Program-made: the position numbers and the translations under genes
Part shown: positions 33,882-42,343 of the stretch, piece after piece
Position numbering within the stretch: the stretch's first letter is position 1
How the letters are laid out: every line of letters starts with the position of its first letter
Assembly: GCA_963821025.1 (NCBI GenBank)
Contig: CAWGCG010000005.1
Location: 186,001-250,000, forward strand
Source of the DNA: WHSW01 sp963821025
GTDB lineage: Bacteria > Actinomycetota > Thermoleophilia > Solirubrobacterales > 70-9
DNA: 64,000 bases
Direction of reading: 5' to 3'
The notes under the pieces: generated by a model
Databases searched by the model: none
Seen by the model: the letters and a program-made list of their open reading frames with translations, nothing else
Told to the model about the DNA's origin: nothing

Positions 33882-35249
33882 CTAGTACGCGCCGGACCCG
33901 CGCAGGGCGACGGGCACCGTCTCGGCGATGATCCGCAGGTCGCGCGCGAGCGAGAGGTTCTCGATGTAGTCGAGCTCGACCGCGAGCCGCTCGTGGAAGG
34001 TCAGGTCGCCACGACCGAAGACCTGCATCGGCCCGGTGATCCCCGGCTTGACGCTGAGCCGGAAGCGGTGCTCGGGCCGGTAGCGCTCGACCAGCTCGAT
34101 CTGCTCCGGGCGTGGCCCGACGATGCTCATCTCGCCGCGCAGGACGTTCCACAGCTGCGGCAGCTCGTCGAGGCTGAGGCGGCGCAAAAAGCGCCCGACC
34201 CGGGTCACGCGGGGGTCGTCGGAGAGCTTGAACACGGGGTCGCGCAGGGCGTCGAGCGAGATCACGTCGTCGAGGCGTTGCTCGGCGTCGGCGACCATTG
34301 TCCGGAACTTGTGCATCTCGAACGGGCGGCCGTCGAGCCCCGCGCGGGCCTGCGAGAAGAACACCGGGCCGGGCGAGTCGAGCCGGATCGCGAGCGCGAT
34401 GATCGGAAACAGGGGCGCGGTGAGTGCCAGCCCGGTCGCCGAGACGATCGCGTCGAAGCCGCGCTTGATCAGCGCGGTCGACCGTGACGGGTCCCAGGTC
34501 TCGTACTCGAGCACGGGGAGGTCGGCGATCCGCGAGAGCCGCACCGGACCCGCGCGCCCGTGCAGTGGCGAGATCACGCTCAGCTTCACCTGGCGGTCAC
34601 GACACTCGGCCACCAGGCTGCCGACCGCGCCGGGCTCCATCACGTCGGAGGCGAAGATCACCCGGTCGACGCGGTCGACGACATCGTCGAACGACTGCGG
34701 CGCCCGCCCGTCGATCAGCTGCAGGTGCATGTCCGGGAAGAGCACGAGCTTTCGCCGGATCATCTCGGCCAGGTCGCCGGCGCCGAGCACCGTGGTCACC
34801 TCGGGCGGGGTCAGGCGGCGCCAGAGCCAGCGCGCGGTGCCGCGCCCGAACAGGGCCACGCCCGTGGCCACCACCCAGGCGGCGAAGGCGGCCCCGGGCT
34901 CGACCTCACCGGCGGGCGTCTGCGGCAAGACCAAGGCAAGCATCGCGACGCCGGCACCGGCCCAGGCGGCGATCGCCGGCAGCTCGTCGATGGTCAGATG
35001 GCGGATCGCCGCGTGGTCGCGGTCGTAGAGGCCGATCAGTTTCGCGATCACCACCCAAGCGGGCAGCAGCGCCAGAGCCCAGAAGGCATCGGCCGAGGTG
35101 GTCGCGACGACGATGGAGGCAACGGCCGCCGCGATCAGGTCCGCGAGCGCGAGCAATCGCCGACGCAGGGCATCGCGCCAGAAGCGGGGCCGGCCGCCTC
35201 CCTGGCGCCCCTGGTCCACCTCGACGGCAGGGAGACCATCGTTGAGCAT
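33882..35249 (-). CDS. Initiating polyprenyl-phosphate sugar-1-phosphate transferase (PHPT family)
   Basis: A 455-residue membrane enzyme that should place the first sugar phosphate on the lipid carrier (WbaP/EpsL-like). N-terminal helices span about residues 30-150. A Rossmann-like middle domain (TTVLGAGDLAEMIRRKL) follows, then the catalytic bacterial sugar transferase domain from about 255: KRGFDAIVSATGLAL, SPGPVFFSQARAG, MHKFRTM, LDELPQLWNVLRGEMSIVGPRP. It heads an operon with the methyltransferase and the GT2-GT4 fusion, which is consistent with a pathway entry point. Confidence 0.9.
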   Translation of the reverse strand: MLNDGLPAVEVDQGRQGGGRPRFWRDALRRRLLALADLIAAAVASIVVATTSADAFWALALLPAWVVIAKLIGLYDRDHAAIRHLTIDELPAIAAWAGAGVAMLALVLPQTPAGEVEPGAAFAAWVVATGVALFGRGTARWLWRRLTPPEVTTVLGAGDLAEMIRRKLVLFPDMHLQLIDGRAPQSFDDVVDRVDRVIFASDVMEPGAVGSLVAECRDRQVKLSVISPLHGRAGPVRLSRIADLPVLEYETWDPSRSTALIKRGFDAIVSATGLALTAPLFPIIALAIRLDSPGPVFFSQARAGLDGRPFEMHKFRTMVADAEQRLDDVISLDALRDPVFKLSDDPRVTRVGRFLRRLSLDELPQLWNVLRGEMSIVGPRPEQIELVERYRPEHRFRLSVKPGITGPMQVFGRGDLTFHERLAVELDYIENLSLARDLRIIAETVPVALRGSGAY

Positions 35250-35325
35250 CCGGTTAGCGTAACCCCGCCCGCGGAGAAAAGCAGTGGTCCGCGCCCGCCT
35301 GGACGGGTGTTCCCGCGCGATTGTC

Positions 35326-35331
35326 TAGCCT
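35326..35331 (+). promoter_or_regulatory. -10 box before a glycosyltransferase-like gene
   Basis: TAGCCT followed by CTCG, ending 10 bases before TTG 35342. The same TAGCCTCTCG string precedes the third glycoside hydrolase gene at 41209. Confidence 0.42.
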
Positions 35332-35341
35332 CTCGCCGGCT

Positions 35342-36247
35342 TTGAGCGATCTCGCATTCCTGATCTGCGTCGAGCGCGGCCGGCTCGAGCACGAATCGCT
35401 GCTGCTGGTCGAGAGCCTGCGTCAGTGGGGAGGCGGGCTCGCCGGCGCCCCGGTCTATGCCTTCGCGCCGCGACCCGAGTTCCACCCCGAGCCGGCCACG
35501 ATCGAGCGACTCGAGGGCCTCGGGGTCAGCTACGTCCCCGATCACCTCGTCGAGCGCTTCGCCGAGACCCCGACCTTCAACAAGATCTCGGTCTCGGCCT
35601 GGGCCGAGCGCGAGCTCGACCACGAGACCCTGGTCTTCACCGACAGCGACTGCGTCTTCACGGCCGAGCCCTCCGAGCTGGCCGAGGGCGACTGGCTCGC
35701 CGCCGTGCGCCCGGTCGACCGGCGGATCGCCGGCTCCCGGGGCAAGGGCAAGAACGAGCCGTTCTGGCGCAAGATGTACGCCGAGCTCGAGGTCGAGGGC
35801 AGGCCGTTCACCGAGACCACCGTGGGCCAGATGCGGATCCGGGGCTACTGGAACAGCGGCCTGATCGCCGCCAAGCGAAGCGCCGGCCTGTTCGTCGCCT
35901 GGGAGGACGCGATCGGGCGGCTGTTCGACGCCGGCATCGTGCAGAAGCGCTGGCCGCAGTTCATGGATCAGCTCAGTTGGGCGGGAGTAACAGCCGACGC
36001 CGAGGTCGCCGATCGCCTGCGGGTGCTCTCGAGCGCCTACAACTATCCGCTGCCCCACCGCCAGGCGATGCTGCCGGAGGCGCGCGACCTCGACCTCGCC
36101 GAGATCGTCCACCTCCACTACCGGCTCTGGTTTCACCTGCCCGAGCCGCTGGCGAAGGCAAGCCCGCCGTTCGACCCCGCAAGCGACCGCTACCGCTGGC
36201 TCGACCAGCGTCTGCCGATCGAGCCGATCAGCGAGGAGATCGAGTAG
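35342..36247 (+). CDS. GT-A-like glycosyltransferase
   Basis: A 301-residue protein with a GT-A pattern: LAFLICVERGRLEHESLLL near the N-terminus, LVFTDSDCVFTAE as the DxD metal motif, and GYWNSGLIAAKR, the asparagine-serine-glycine element common in GT8/GT24-like enzymes. A late HLHYRLWFHLPEP may supply a metal-binding His. TTG 35342 is chosen because it follows a -10 box; TTG 35321 lies upstream of that box. It is divergent from the initiating transferase. The specific family and substrate are uncertain. Confidence 0.62.
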   Translation: MSDLAFLICVERGRLEHESLLLVESLRQWGGGLAGAPVYAFAPRPEFHPEPATIERLEGLGVSYVPDHLVERFAETPTFNKISVSAWAERELDHETLVFTDSDCVFTAEPSELAEGDWLAAVRPVDRRIAGSRGKGKNEPFWRKMYAELEVEGRPFTETTVGQMRIRGYWNSGLIAAKRSAGLFVAWEDAIGRLFDAGIVQKRWPQFMDQLSWAGVTADAEVADRLRVLSSAYNYPLPHRQAMLPEARDLDLAEIVHLHYRLWFHLPEPLAKASPPFDPASDRYRWLDQRLPIEPISEEIE

Positions 36248-36254
36248 CGAGCGC

Positions 36255-38189
36255 TCAGAACGGCTCGAGCGCGCCCTGCAAGGCGGGGTCGAGCGGATTG
36301 AGCTGCTGGGCTCGCCCGTAGCTGGTCCGCGCGGCGTCCTTGTCGCCGGCGGTGAGGTCGAAGCGCACCGCCAGCAGATAGAGCTGGTAGTCGTCGGGCG
36401 AACGCTCGATCGCCTCCGCGAGCGCCTCGCGCGCGGCCTCGATCTCACCCGCCTTCTCATAGAGCAGCGCCAGCTGGGTCCGCGGCTCGGCCGCCCAGGG
36501 CTGCAGGTCGATCGCGTTGTTGGCCGAGTCGATCGCGCTCTCGAGGTCGTTTCGCGCCGAGGCTTCGCGGCTCGAGTCGAGCGCGTGATCGGACAACAGC
36601 AGCAGGCCGGAGGCGCAGATCGAGACCCAGGCGACGAGCAGGACGGCGACGCCGCCGGCGAAGCGGCGTCGGCTGCGCGCCGTGCCGAAAGCGCGGGGCA
36701 GCGATACGGGCGCGGCCGGCAGGGTCGCCGGGCCGGTCAGCAGGGCGGCGGCGACCACGGTGGCCAAGAAGACGGCGGGCAGGTCCCAGATCCAGTCGAC
36801 GGCCGCGGCAGCGAAGCCGACCGCGAGCACGGCGAGCGCCGGCCCGAGCTCGGCGGTGCGCCCGGGTCCCCGCCAGCGCCGCACCCCGGCGACACCGGCG
36901 ACCACGAAGAAGCCGCCGATCAAGCAAAAGCCGACGATTCCGAGCTCGGCAAGCGATTCGAACAGAAGCGAGTGGGCACGGGTCGCGACCAGGGGCGCGT
37001 CGCGATGCTCGAGCCAATAAGGCCCGTAGCCGCCCGAGCCGACGCCCTCGACTGGAGCCGAGGCGAACGCGTCGACCGCCGACTCCCAGAACTGAAATCG
37101 ACCGCTGCCGCCCGAGCGCAAGAGATCGGCCTCGGTGTCGATCTCGGTTCCGATCGGGGGCGCCTTGAAGTCCTCCCAGCGCTCGATCGGGTCGGCGGCG
37201 ACGACCGCCGCAACGACCGCGACGACGGCGATCGAGATCGAGATCGTTCGTGCACGCCGGGTGATCGAGAGCTCGGCGATCGGGCGATCGAGCAGGTAGC
37301 GAATCAGTCCCGCGATCGCGACCGCGAGGACCGTTGCGACCAGCATCCCGTCGCCTTGGGCCGTTGCCGGGGGGGTCCCCGGGAACTCGAACAGCTCGTC
37401 GCGAGCGGTGGCAAAACCAACCAGCGGAATCGCGGCGCCGACGCCGACGGCGAGGGTCGCCACCAGCCGCAACCGCGCCGGCCCGGCGGCGAGCAAGATC
37501 ACAAAGGCGAGCCCGGCCGCGACCACGCCGCCGCGCGAGTCGGTCGCCCATAACGCCAACAGGACCAGCGGCAGCGCGGCGGTCGCGAGGGCGCGCCCGC
37601 GTCGGCCGGCACCGGTCGCGCCGAGCCAGACACAGAGCACGACGGCAGCCGCCATCGCCGCGGCGAGCCCGTTCCAGTAGCCGACCGGATAGGTGAGGCG
37701 CCCGGACGCAGCGGGCAGCGTCTCGCGCAGGCCCGCATCGGGATCGCCGAACGGGCCCGGCACGAACCGCGCCAGCAGCGCGATCGCGCCGATCACGACC
37801 AGACCGATCGCCAGCCCCCGCAACCAGGCGCCGGCCTCGCCCCGGCGCGAGGCGACGAGGACGAGCAAGAAGGCGCCGAGGTAGCCGAGCGCGCGGACGA
37901 CGTCCTCGAAGGCAGCGCCGTCGTCGCTCGCCCAGGTCAGCGAGAGGGCGATCAGGGCGGCGAAGCCGGCGAGACAGCCACCGGCGACGATCGAGGCCGG
38001 CGGAGGCTCGTCGCGGGGGACGACCCCGATCGCGAGTCCGACCACCACCGCTACCCAGACGACGAGCCCGCCGGCGGCGTAGGCTGTCGGCTCGAACCCG
38101 CCCTCCGCAAGAGCGAGCCCGACGCAGGCAGCCGCAACCGCCGCCGTAATCACGTGTTGGGTTCTCAGTAGTTGAATTCGACTCACCAT
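36255..38189 (-). CDS. O-antigen ligase/polymerase-like membrane protein with TPR repeats
   Basis: A 644-residue protein with about twelve hydrophobic helices (to about residue 540), a large extracytoplasmic loop (about 320-390, including FQFWESAVDAFASAPVEGVGSGGYG) and RAHSLLFESLAELGIVG. This arrangement is the Wzy_C/O-antigen ligase hallmark. Residues about 560-644 are TPR-like (SAIDSANNAIDLQPWAAEPR, then EAIERSPDDYQLYLLAVRFD), probably extracytoplasmic. It probably joins or polymerises glycan units outside the membrane. ATG 38189 is chosen for the charged-then-hydrophobic start VSRIQLLRTQHVITAAV. Confidence 0.8.
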   Translation of the reverse strand: MVSRIQLLRTQHVITAAVAAACVGLALAEGGFEPTAYAAGGLVVWVAVVVGLAIGVVPRDEPPPASIVAGGCLAGFAALIALSLTWASDDGAAFEDVVRALGYLGAFLLVLVASRRGEAGAWLRGLAIGLVVIGAIALLARFVPGPFGDPDAGLRETLPAASGRLTYPVGYWNGLAAAMAAAVVLCVWLGATGAGRRGRALATAALPLVLLALWATDSRGGVVAAGLAFVILLAAGPARLRLVATLAVGVGAAIPLVGFATARDELFEFPGTPPATAQGDGMLVATVLAVAIAGLIRYLLDRPIAELSITRRARTISISIAVVAVVAAVVAADPIERWEDFKAPPIGTEIDTEADLLRSGGSGRFQFWESAVDAFASAPVEGVGSGGYGPYWLEHRDAPLVATRAHSLLFESLAELGIVGFCLIGGFFVVAGVAGVRRWRGPGRTAELGPALAVLAVGFAAAAVDWIWDLPAVFLATVVAAALLTGPATLPAAPVSLPRAFGTARSRRRFAGGVAVLLVAWVSICASGLLLLSDHALDSSREASARNDLESAIDSANNAIDLQPWAAEPRTQLALLYEKAGEIEAAREALAEAIERSPDDYQLYLLAVRFDLTAGDKDAARTSYGRAQQLNPLDPALQGALEPF

Positions 38190-38202
38190 CGGCCGCAGCG
38201 TG

Positions 38203-38208
38203 TACCCT
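38203..38208 (+). promoter_or_regulatory. -10 box upstream of a secreted low-complexity protein gene
   Basis: TACCCT ends 7 bases before an in-frame GTG (38216) and 28 bases before ATG 38237. A GAAGGA ribosome-binding site lies between the two possible starts. Confidence 0.42.
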
Positions 38209-38236
38209 GCCGCCGGTGCCCGACGAAGGACCAGCG

Positions 38237-38830
38237 ATGACGCGAGGCAGCAAGCATAAGACCGCGCTCGCAGCGTTCTGCGCGCTTGCGATCTTCGCCG
38301 CCGCCGCTCTTCTGGCACCCAGCTTCGCCGGTGCGCAGGCAGCGGTCGACGAGTACGACCTCGGCAACCTGCCCAATTCCGAGGGTGGCTCGGGCGGCTC
38401 CGGCGGCGACGGTGACCAGTCCGGCGCGGTGGCATCGGGTTCCTCGGACTCCTCGACCCCAGCCGCTCCGACCGATACCGGCTCGACCGAACAGAGCACC
38501 GACGACACCGACTCCAGCGCCGGCGTCGCCGCGGGCGGCGGGGGCGGCGGCAAGCCGCCCGGCAATGAGGGCGCGGGGGCCGACCGCGCCGACGCCAAGC
38601 ACACCAAGGACCTGATCACACCGGCGAAGGACGCCGACGACATTCCGGCCCAGCAGGCCTCCGCGGCCACCGACGACGGTGGCGCGCCGGTCCTCTTGAT
38701 CGCCCTGGCGGTGATCGCCGCGGTCTGCACCGGGATCGCGATCTGGCGGATGCGCCGATCGACCGGCGACCCCGCGCCTGAGCCCGGCGCCAAGCCCTCG
38801 AGCACTACGGCCAAGACCCAGTCGCTCTGA
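38237..38830 (+). CDS. Secreted, membrane-anchored Ser/Gly/Thr-rich protein of unknown function
   Basis: A 197-residue protein with a signal peptide (residues 1-35, ending SFAGAQA). A long Ser/Gly/Asp/Thr-rich region (about 48-105) includes a GGGGGG run. A single transmembrane helix near 150-168 (VLLIALAVIAAVCTGIAIW) is followed by a short basic then Ser/Thr-rich cytoplasmic tail. This looks like a surface spacer or stalk. ATG 38237 has GAAGGA at good spacing; GTG 38216 would be leaderless and adds seven residues. It sits just before three exported glycoside hydrolases. No family recognised. Confidence 0.6.
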   Translation: MTRGSKHKTALAAFCALAIFAAAALLAPSFAGAQAAVDEYDLGNLPNSEGGSGGSGGDGDQSGAVASGSSDSSTPAAPTDTGSTEQSTDDTDSSAGVAAGGGGGGKPPGNEGAGADRADAKHTKDLITPAKDADDIPAQQASAATDDGGAPVLLIALAVIAAVCTGIAIWRMRRSTGDPAPEPGAKPSSTTAKTQSL

Positions 38831-38933
38831 GATCGAGTCGCGGGCGCAGCTTTCCGCTCGCCGACGTGTTCTGTCACCCGTGGCGGGACAAGCCTCACGA
38901 CGGGTCCGCGAGGCCCGCTTTATGAGCGTTCGC

Positions 38934-38939
38934 TAAGGT
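38934..38939 (+). promoter_or_regulatory. -10 box for the glycoside hydrolase operon
   Basis: TAAGGT ends 9 bases before TTG 38949, with the AT-richer TTTATGAGCGTTCGC just upstream. It probably drives the first two hydrolase genes. Confidence 0.42.
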
Positions 38940-38948
38940 GAGCTCGCG

Positions 38949-40058
38949 TTGACTCGTAGGTGGGGAACGACGGGGGTCGGTTTCGCGCTGGCCATCTTGT
39001 GCGCGCTCGCGACCGCGGCAACCGCGCCTGCGGCGGTGCCGAAATCGTTCTTCGGCGTCGTCCCCCAGCAGTCGCTCACCGATCAGGACTTCGAGCGCAT
39101 GGGCCAGGCCGAGGTGGGGACCCTGCGGTTCGAGATCTTCTGGGCGGGCGTCGACAAAACCGCCGCCGAGGGCGACCTCGACTGGTCGGCCCCCGACGCA
39201 ATCGTCGCCCGCGCCGCACGCAACGGGATCAAGCCGCTGCCCTTCATCTACAGCACGCCGCGCTGGGTCGCCGAGCTCGACGGCCACAGCTGCGGCGATA
39301 CCTGCTCGCCGTTCGCTCCCAGCGGCAAGGCCGCGCTCACCGCCTGGTCGAGCTTCCTGCGCGCCGCCGCCGCCCGCTACGGGCCCAGCGGAAGCTTCTG
39401 GAGCGAGCATCCCGAGGTGCCGAAACTGCCGATCCGCGTCTGGCAGCTGTGGAACGAGCAGAACTCGCCCAGCTTCTACAAGCCGAAGCCGAAGGTGAAG
39501 TCCTACGCGAAGCTGCTCGGCGCCGGCCACGACGCGATCTCGAGCGTCGATCACCGCGCCGAGGTCGTCCTCGGCGGCATGTTCGGCACGCCCCGGCAGG
39601 GGCGCAAGCCGGCGGTCTCGGCCTGGAAGTACCTCGGCCAGCTCTATGATGTCAAGGGCGCCAAGCGCAACTTCGAGGGTGTCGCCCCGCATCCCTACGC
39701 TCCCAAGCTCAAGAACGTGCGGCTGCAGATCGACCTGCTGCGCGAGGAGATGAAGAGCGCCGGGGATCGCGGCGCCGACCTCTGGATCACCGAGCTCGGC
39801 TGGGGCTCGGCCGGGCCGCCGAACCCGCTCAACCGCGGTCCCGCCGGTCAGGCCCAGCGCCTGACCCAGGCGTTCAAGTACTTCAAGAAGAAGAGAAAGA
39901 AACTGAACATCCGCAACGTCGACTGGTACTCCTGGCGCGACAACGACGATCCCCAGGCCGGGCTCTGCGTTTGGTGCCCGTTCTCGGGCCTCCTGACCCA
40001 GGACTTCGGCGAGAAGCCATCGCTGGCGGCGTTCACGAAATTCACCGGAGGCAATTGA
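38949..40058 (+). CDS. Exported clan GH-A glycoside hydrolase, paralogue 1 of 3
   Basis: A 369-residue secreted hydrolase with a signal peptide of about 29 residues (ends TAPAA). It has a TIM-barrel-like pattern with WNEQN (predicted acid/base Glu170) and WITELGW (predicted nucleophile Glu282), the clan GH-A arrangement of GH39/GH5-type enzymes. Cysteine pairs at SCGDTC and LCVWC may form disulfides outside the cell. TTG 38949 is chosen because it follows a -10 box and gives a good signal peptide. Its TGA overlaps the next ATG. It could trim or remodel the glycan made in this locus; the target is unknown. Confidence 0.78.
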   Translation: MTRRWGTTGVGFALAILCALATAATAPAAVPKSFFGVVPQQSLTDQDFERMGQAEVGTLRFEIFWAGVDKTAAEGDLDWSAPDAIVARAARNGIKPLPFIYSTPRWVAELDGHSCGDTCSPFAPSGKAALTAWSSFLRAAAARYGPSGSFWSEHPEVPKLPIRVWQLWNEQNSPSFYKPKPKVKSYAKLLGAGHDAISSVDHRAEVVLGGMFGTPRQGRKPAVSAWKYLGQLYDVKGAKRNFEGVAPHPYAPKLKNVRLQIDLLREEMKSAGDRGADLWITELGWGSAGPPNPLNRGPAGQAQRLTQAFKYFKKKRKKLNIRNVDWYSWRDNDDPQAGLCVWCPFSGLLTQDFGEKPSLAAFTKFTGGN

Positions 40059-41191
40059 TGTCCGCTATCGCAGTTCGCAAGCGACTTTCCCGAGCCGCGG
40101 CCGGAACGGTCGCGCTGATCGCCGCCCTGGTCGTGTCGGTGCTCGCGCTGACCAGCTCCAGCGCCCAGGCAGCGGTGCCGCCGGGCTTCTACGGCGTCGT
40201 CCCGCAAACCTCCCTCGGAACCCCTGACTTCGAGCGCATGGGACAGGGCAAGGTCGGAACCCTGCGGACGCTGGTCAGCTGGTCCGACGCCGACCCGACC
40301 CAGGCCGCCGATGACTACGACTGGTCCAGGATCGATCCGATCGTCGGCGGTGCGGCCGACAACGGCGTACGGGTGCTGCCGTTTCTGTACGGAACCCCGA
40401 AATGGGTCGCAACCGGGCTCGACAACAGCAGCTGCGGGGGCGGCGCTGCCTGCAACATCTTCGCGCCGAAGAGCGCCGCGGCCCTCAATGCGTGGTCGGA
40501 CTTCGCCGCGGCCCTGGCCGAGCGCTATGGGCCGAACGGCAGCTATTGGGTCGAGAACCCGCAGATCAACAAGCTGCCGATCGACGCCTATCAGCTCTGG
40601 AACGAGCAGAACTCGAAGAGCTTCTACAAGCCGAAGCCCAACCCGAAGGCCTACGCGAAGCTGGTCGAGGCCGGCGGCGCGGCGATCCGGTCGGTCGATC
40701 CCTCGGCCAAGATCGTGCTCGGGGGCCTGCCGGAGCTCGGCGGCTCGCGCAAGGCGCAACCCGGCTCGGAGTACCTGGCGAAGCTGCTCAAGGTGGGCGG
40801 CTTCAAGCGCAGCTTCGACGGGATCGCGATCCACCCGTACGGCGGCAAGCTGAACGCGGTGGTCGAGCAGGTCGATCTCTTCCGGGACGCGATCAAGAAG
40901 GGCAAGGCCTCGAGCTCCGAGCTCTGGGTGACGGAGATCGGCGCCGGCTCGAAGAAGGGCGGTAATCCGCTCAACCGCGGTAAGAGCGGCCAGGCGAAGC
41001 TGCTGAAGCAGAGCTTCAAGTACTTCAAGCGCAACCGAAACAAGCTCAACGTCGAGCAGGTCGACTGGTTCAGCTGGATGGACTCGCAGACCAGCATCTG
41101 CGCGTGGTGCTCGAGCTCGGGCCTGTTCACCGCCGCGATGGCTCCGAAGCCCTCGTGGCGGGCGTTCACCAAGTTCACCGGCGGCAGCTAG
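40058..41191 (+). CDS. Exported clan GH-A glycoside hydrolase, paralogue 2 of 3
   Basis: A 377-residue secreted paralogue. The signal peptide is about 39 residues (ends SSAQA). Glu183 lies in WNEQN and Glu293 in WVTEIGAGS, where the aromatic after the nucleophile (GW in both sister genes) is replaced by Ala. The paired cysteines SCGGGAAC and ICAWC are kept. ATG 40058 overlaps the previous stop (TGATG), and GGAGGCAA gives a close ribosome-binding site. The lost Trp may change substrate binding at subsite -1. Confidence 0.78.
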   Translation: MSAIAVRKRLSRAAAGTVALIAALVVSVLALTSSSAQAAVPPGFYGVVPQTSLGTPDFERMGQGKVGTLRTLVSWSDADPTQAADDYDWSRIDPIVGGAADNGVRVLPFLYGTPKWVATGLDNSSCGGGAACNIFAPKSAAALNAWSDFAAALAERYGPNGSYWVENPQINKLPIDAYQLWNEQNSKSFYKPKPNPKAYAKLVEAGGAAIRSVDPSAKIVLGGLPELGGSRKAQPGSEYLAKLLKVGGFKRSFDGIAIHPYGGKLNAVVEQVDLFRDAIKKGKASSSELWVTEIGAGSKKGGNPLNRGKSGQAKLLKQSFKYFKRNRNKLNVEQVDWFSWMDSQTSICAWCSSSGLFTAAMAPKPSWRAFTKFTGGS

Positions 41192-41208
41192 TCACCGGCA
41201 GAGCCGAC

Positions 41209-41214
41209 TAGCCT
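41209..41214 (+). promoter_or_regulatory. -10 box for the third glycoside hydrolase
   Basis: TAGCCT ends 8 bases before ATG 41223, in the same TAGCCTCTCG context as at 35326. The gene may be leaderless and separately transcribed. Confidence 0.42.
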
Positions 41215-41222
41215 CTCGCTCG

Positions 41223-42341
41223 ATGCGACGGGTGCTCGCGCTGACGGCGGCGGTGCTAGCCGCCGCCGTCACGGGGACGGCGTGCTCGTCCGGCGAGGCC
41301 GAGAACGACCCGGTCGAGGGCGTTCCGGCGAGCTTCTTCGGGGTTGTCCCCCAGGCGCCGGTGACCACCGAGGACCTCGACCGCATGGGCGAGGGCGAGG
41401 TCGGGATGATGCGTCTCGTCGTGCCCTGGGGGGCGCTCGACCCGAGCCCTGACCTCGAGGACTCCGACTTCGGCGCGATCGACCCGATCGTCCTCGACGC
41501 GGCCCGCAACGGGATCGAGGTCCTCCCCACCCTCTACGCGACCCCGGCCTGGGTTGCGAACGACCTCGACGGTTATGGCTGCGAGGATGACTGCGCGATC
41601 TTCGCCCCACGCTCGCCCGCGGCGCTCAAGGCGTGGGCGAGCTTCGTCGGCGAGGCGGTCGACCGCTACGGCCCCGAGGGGACGCTGTGGAAGCAAAACC
41701 CCGAGGTCGAGCGGAGCCCGATTCGAAACTGGCAGATCTGGAACGAGCAGAACTCGCCGACCTTTTACCGGCCGGCGCCCGATGTCGGCGCCTACGCCGA
41801 ACTGCTCGCCGTCTCGGAGAAGGCGATCCATGACCGCGACCCCGGCGCGGCCGTGATCCTGGGGGGAATGTTCGGGACCCCACTCGACGGCGAGCTACCG
41901 GCGTTCACCGCCTGGGACTTCCTCCGCCGCCTCTATGCGATCCCGGGCGCCGAGGACACCTTCGACGGGGTCGGCGCCCACCCCTATGCCGCCCGCCTGG
42001 AGAAGGTCGACTACCAGTTGGGTCGCATCCACCGCGAGATCGAACGCGCCGGCGACACCGATGCAGGCATCTGGGTGACGGAGATCGGCTGGGCCTCGAG
42101 CGGGCCCGAGGACCCGCTCAACCGCGGCTCTGAGGGTCAGGCCGAACAGCTGACCGCGGCCTTCGACTACCTGCTCGACAAGCGCCTCGATTGGAACATC
42201 GACGCGGTCACCTGGTACTCGTGGCGCGACTACTCCGGCCCCGGCCTGTGCTCGTGGTGCGGCGGCTCCGGGCTGTTCACCGAAGCCCTCGAAGCCAAGC
42301 CCTCGTGGGAGGCGTTCGTCGACTACACCGGCGGCAGCTGA
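41223..42341 (+). CDS. Lipoprotein clan GH-A glycoside hydrolase, paralogue 3 of 3
   Basis: A 372-residue paralogue anchored differently from its sisters: the N-terminus ends in a lipobox-like GTAC with Cys21, followed by SSGEAEN. Predicted catalytic Glu174 is in WNEQN and Glu287 in WVTEIGW. Cysteine pairs GCEDDC and LCSWC match the sister genes. One copy held on the membrane and two released suggests action at different places on the same glycan. It has its own -10 box and ends 2 bases from the convergent cysO-like gene. Confidence 0.78.
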   Translation: MRRVLALTAAVLAAAVTGTACSSGEAENDPVEGVPASFFGVVPQAPVTTEDLDRMGEGEVGMMRLVVPWGALDPSPDLEDSDFGAIDPIVLDAARNGIEVLPTLYATPAWVANDLDGYGCEDDCAIFAPRSPAALKAWASFVGEAVDRYGPEGTLWKQNPEVERSPIRNWQIWNEQNSPTFYRPAPDVGAYAELLAVSEKAIHDRDPGAAVILGGMFGTPLDGELPAFTAWDFLRRLYAIPGAEDTFDGVGAHPYAARLEKVDYQLGRIHREIERAGDTDAGIWVTEIGWASSGPEDPLNRGSEGQAEQLTAAFDYLLDKRLDWNIDAVTWYSWRDYSGPGLCSWCGGSGLFTEALEAKPSWEAFVDYTGGS

Positions 42342-42343
42342 AC

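Noticed and set aside
38380..38560. Short repeats of Gly/Ser/Asp codons as a CRISPR or tandem-repeat array
   Set aside because: They are in-frame low-complexity codons of a secreted linker, with no constant repeat length or spacers.
39848..40834. Minus-strand open frame across the first two glycoside hydrolases
   Set aside because: It is the reverse-strand shadow of two paralogous genes with signal peptides and catalytic motifs, and has no coupling or ribosome-binding site of its own.
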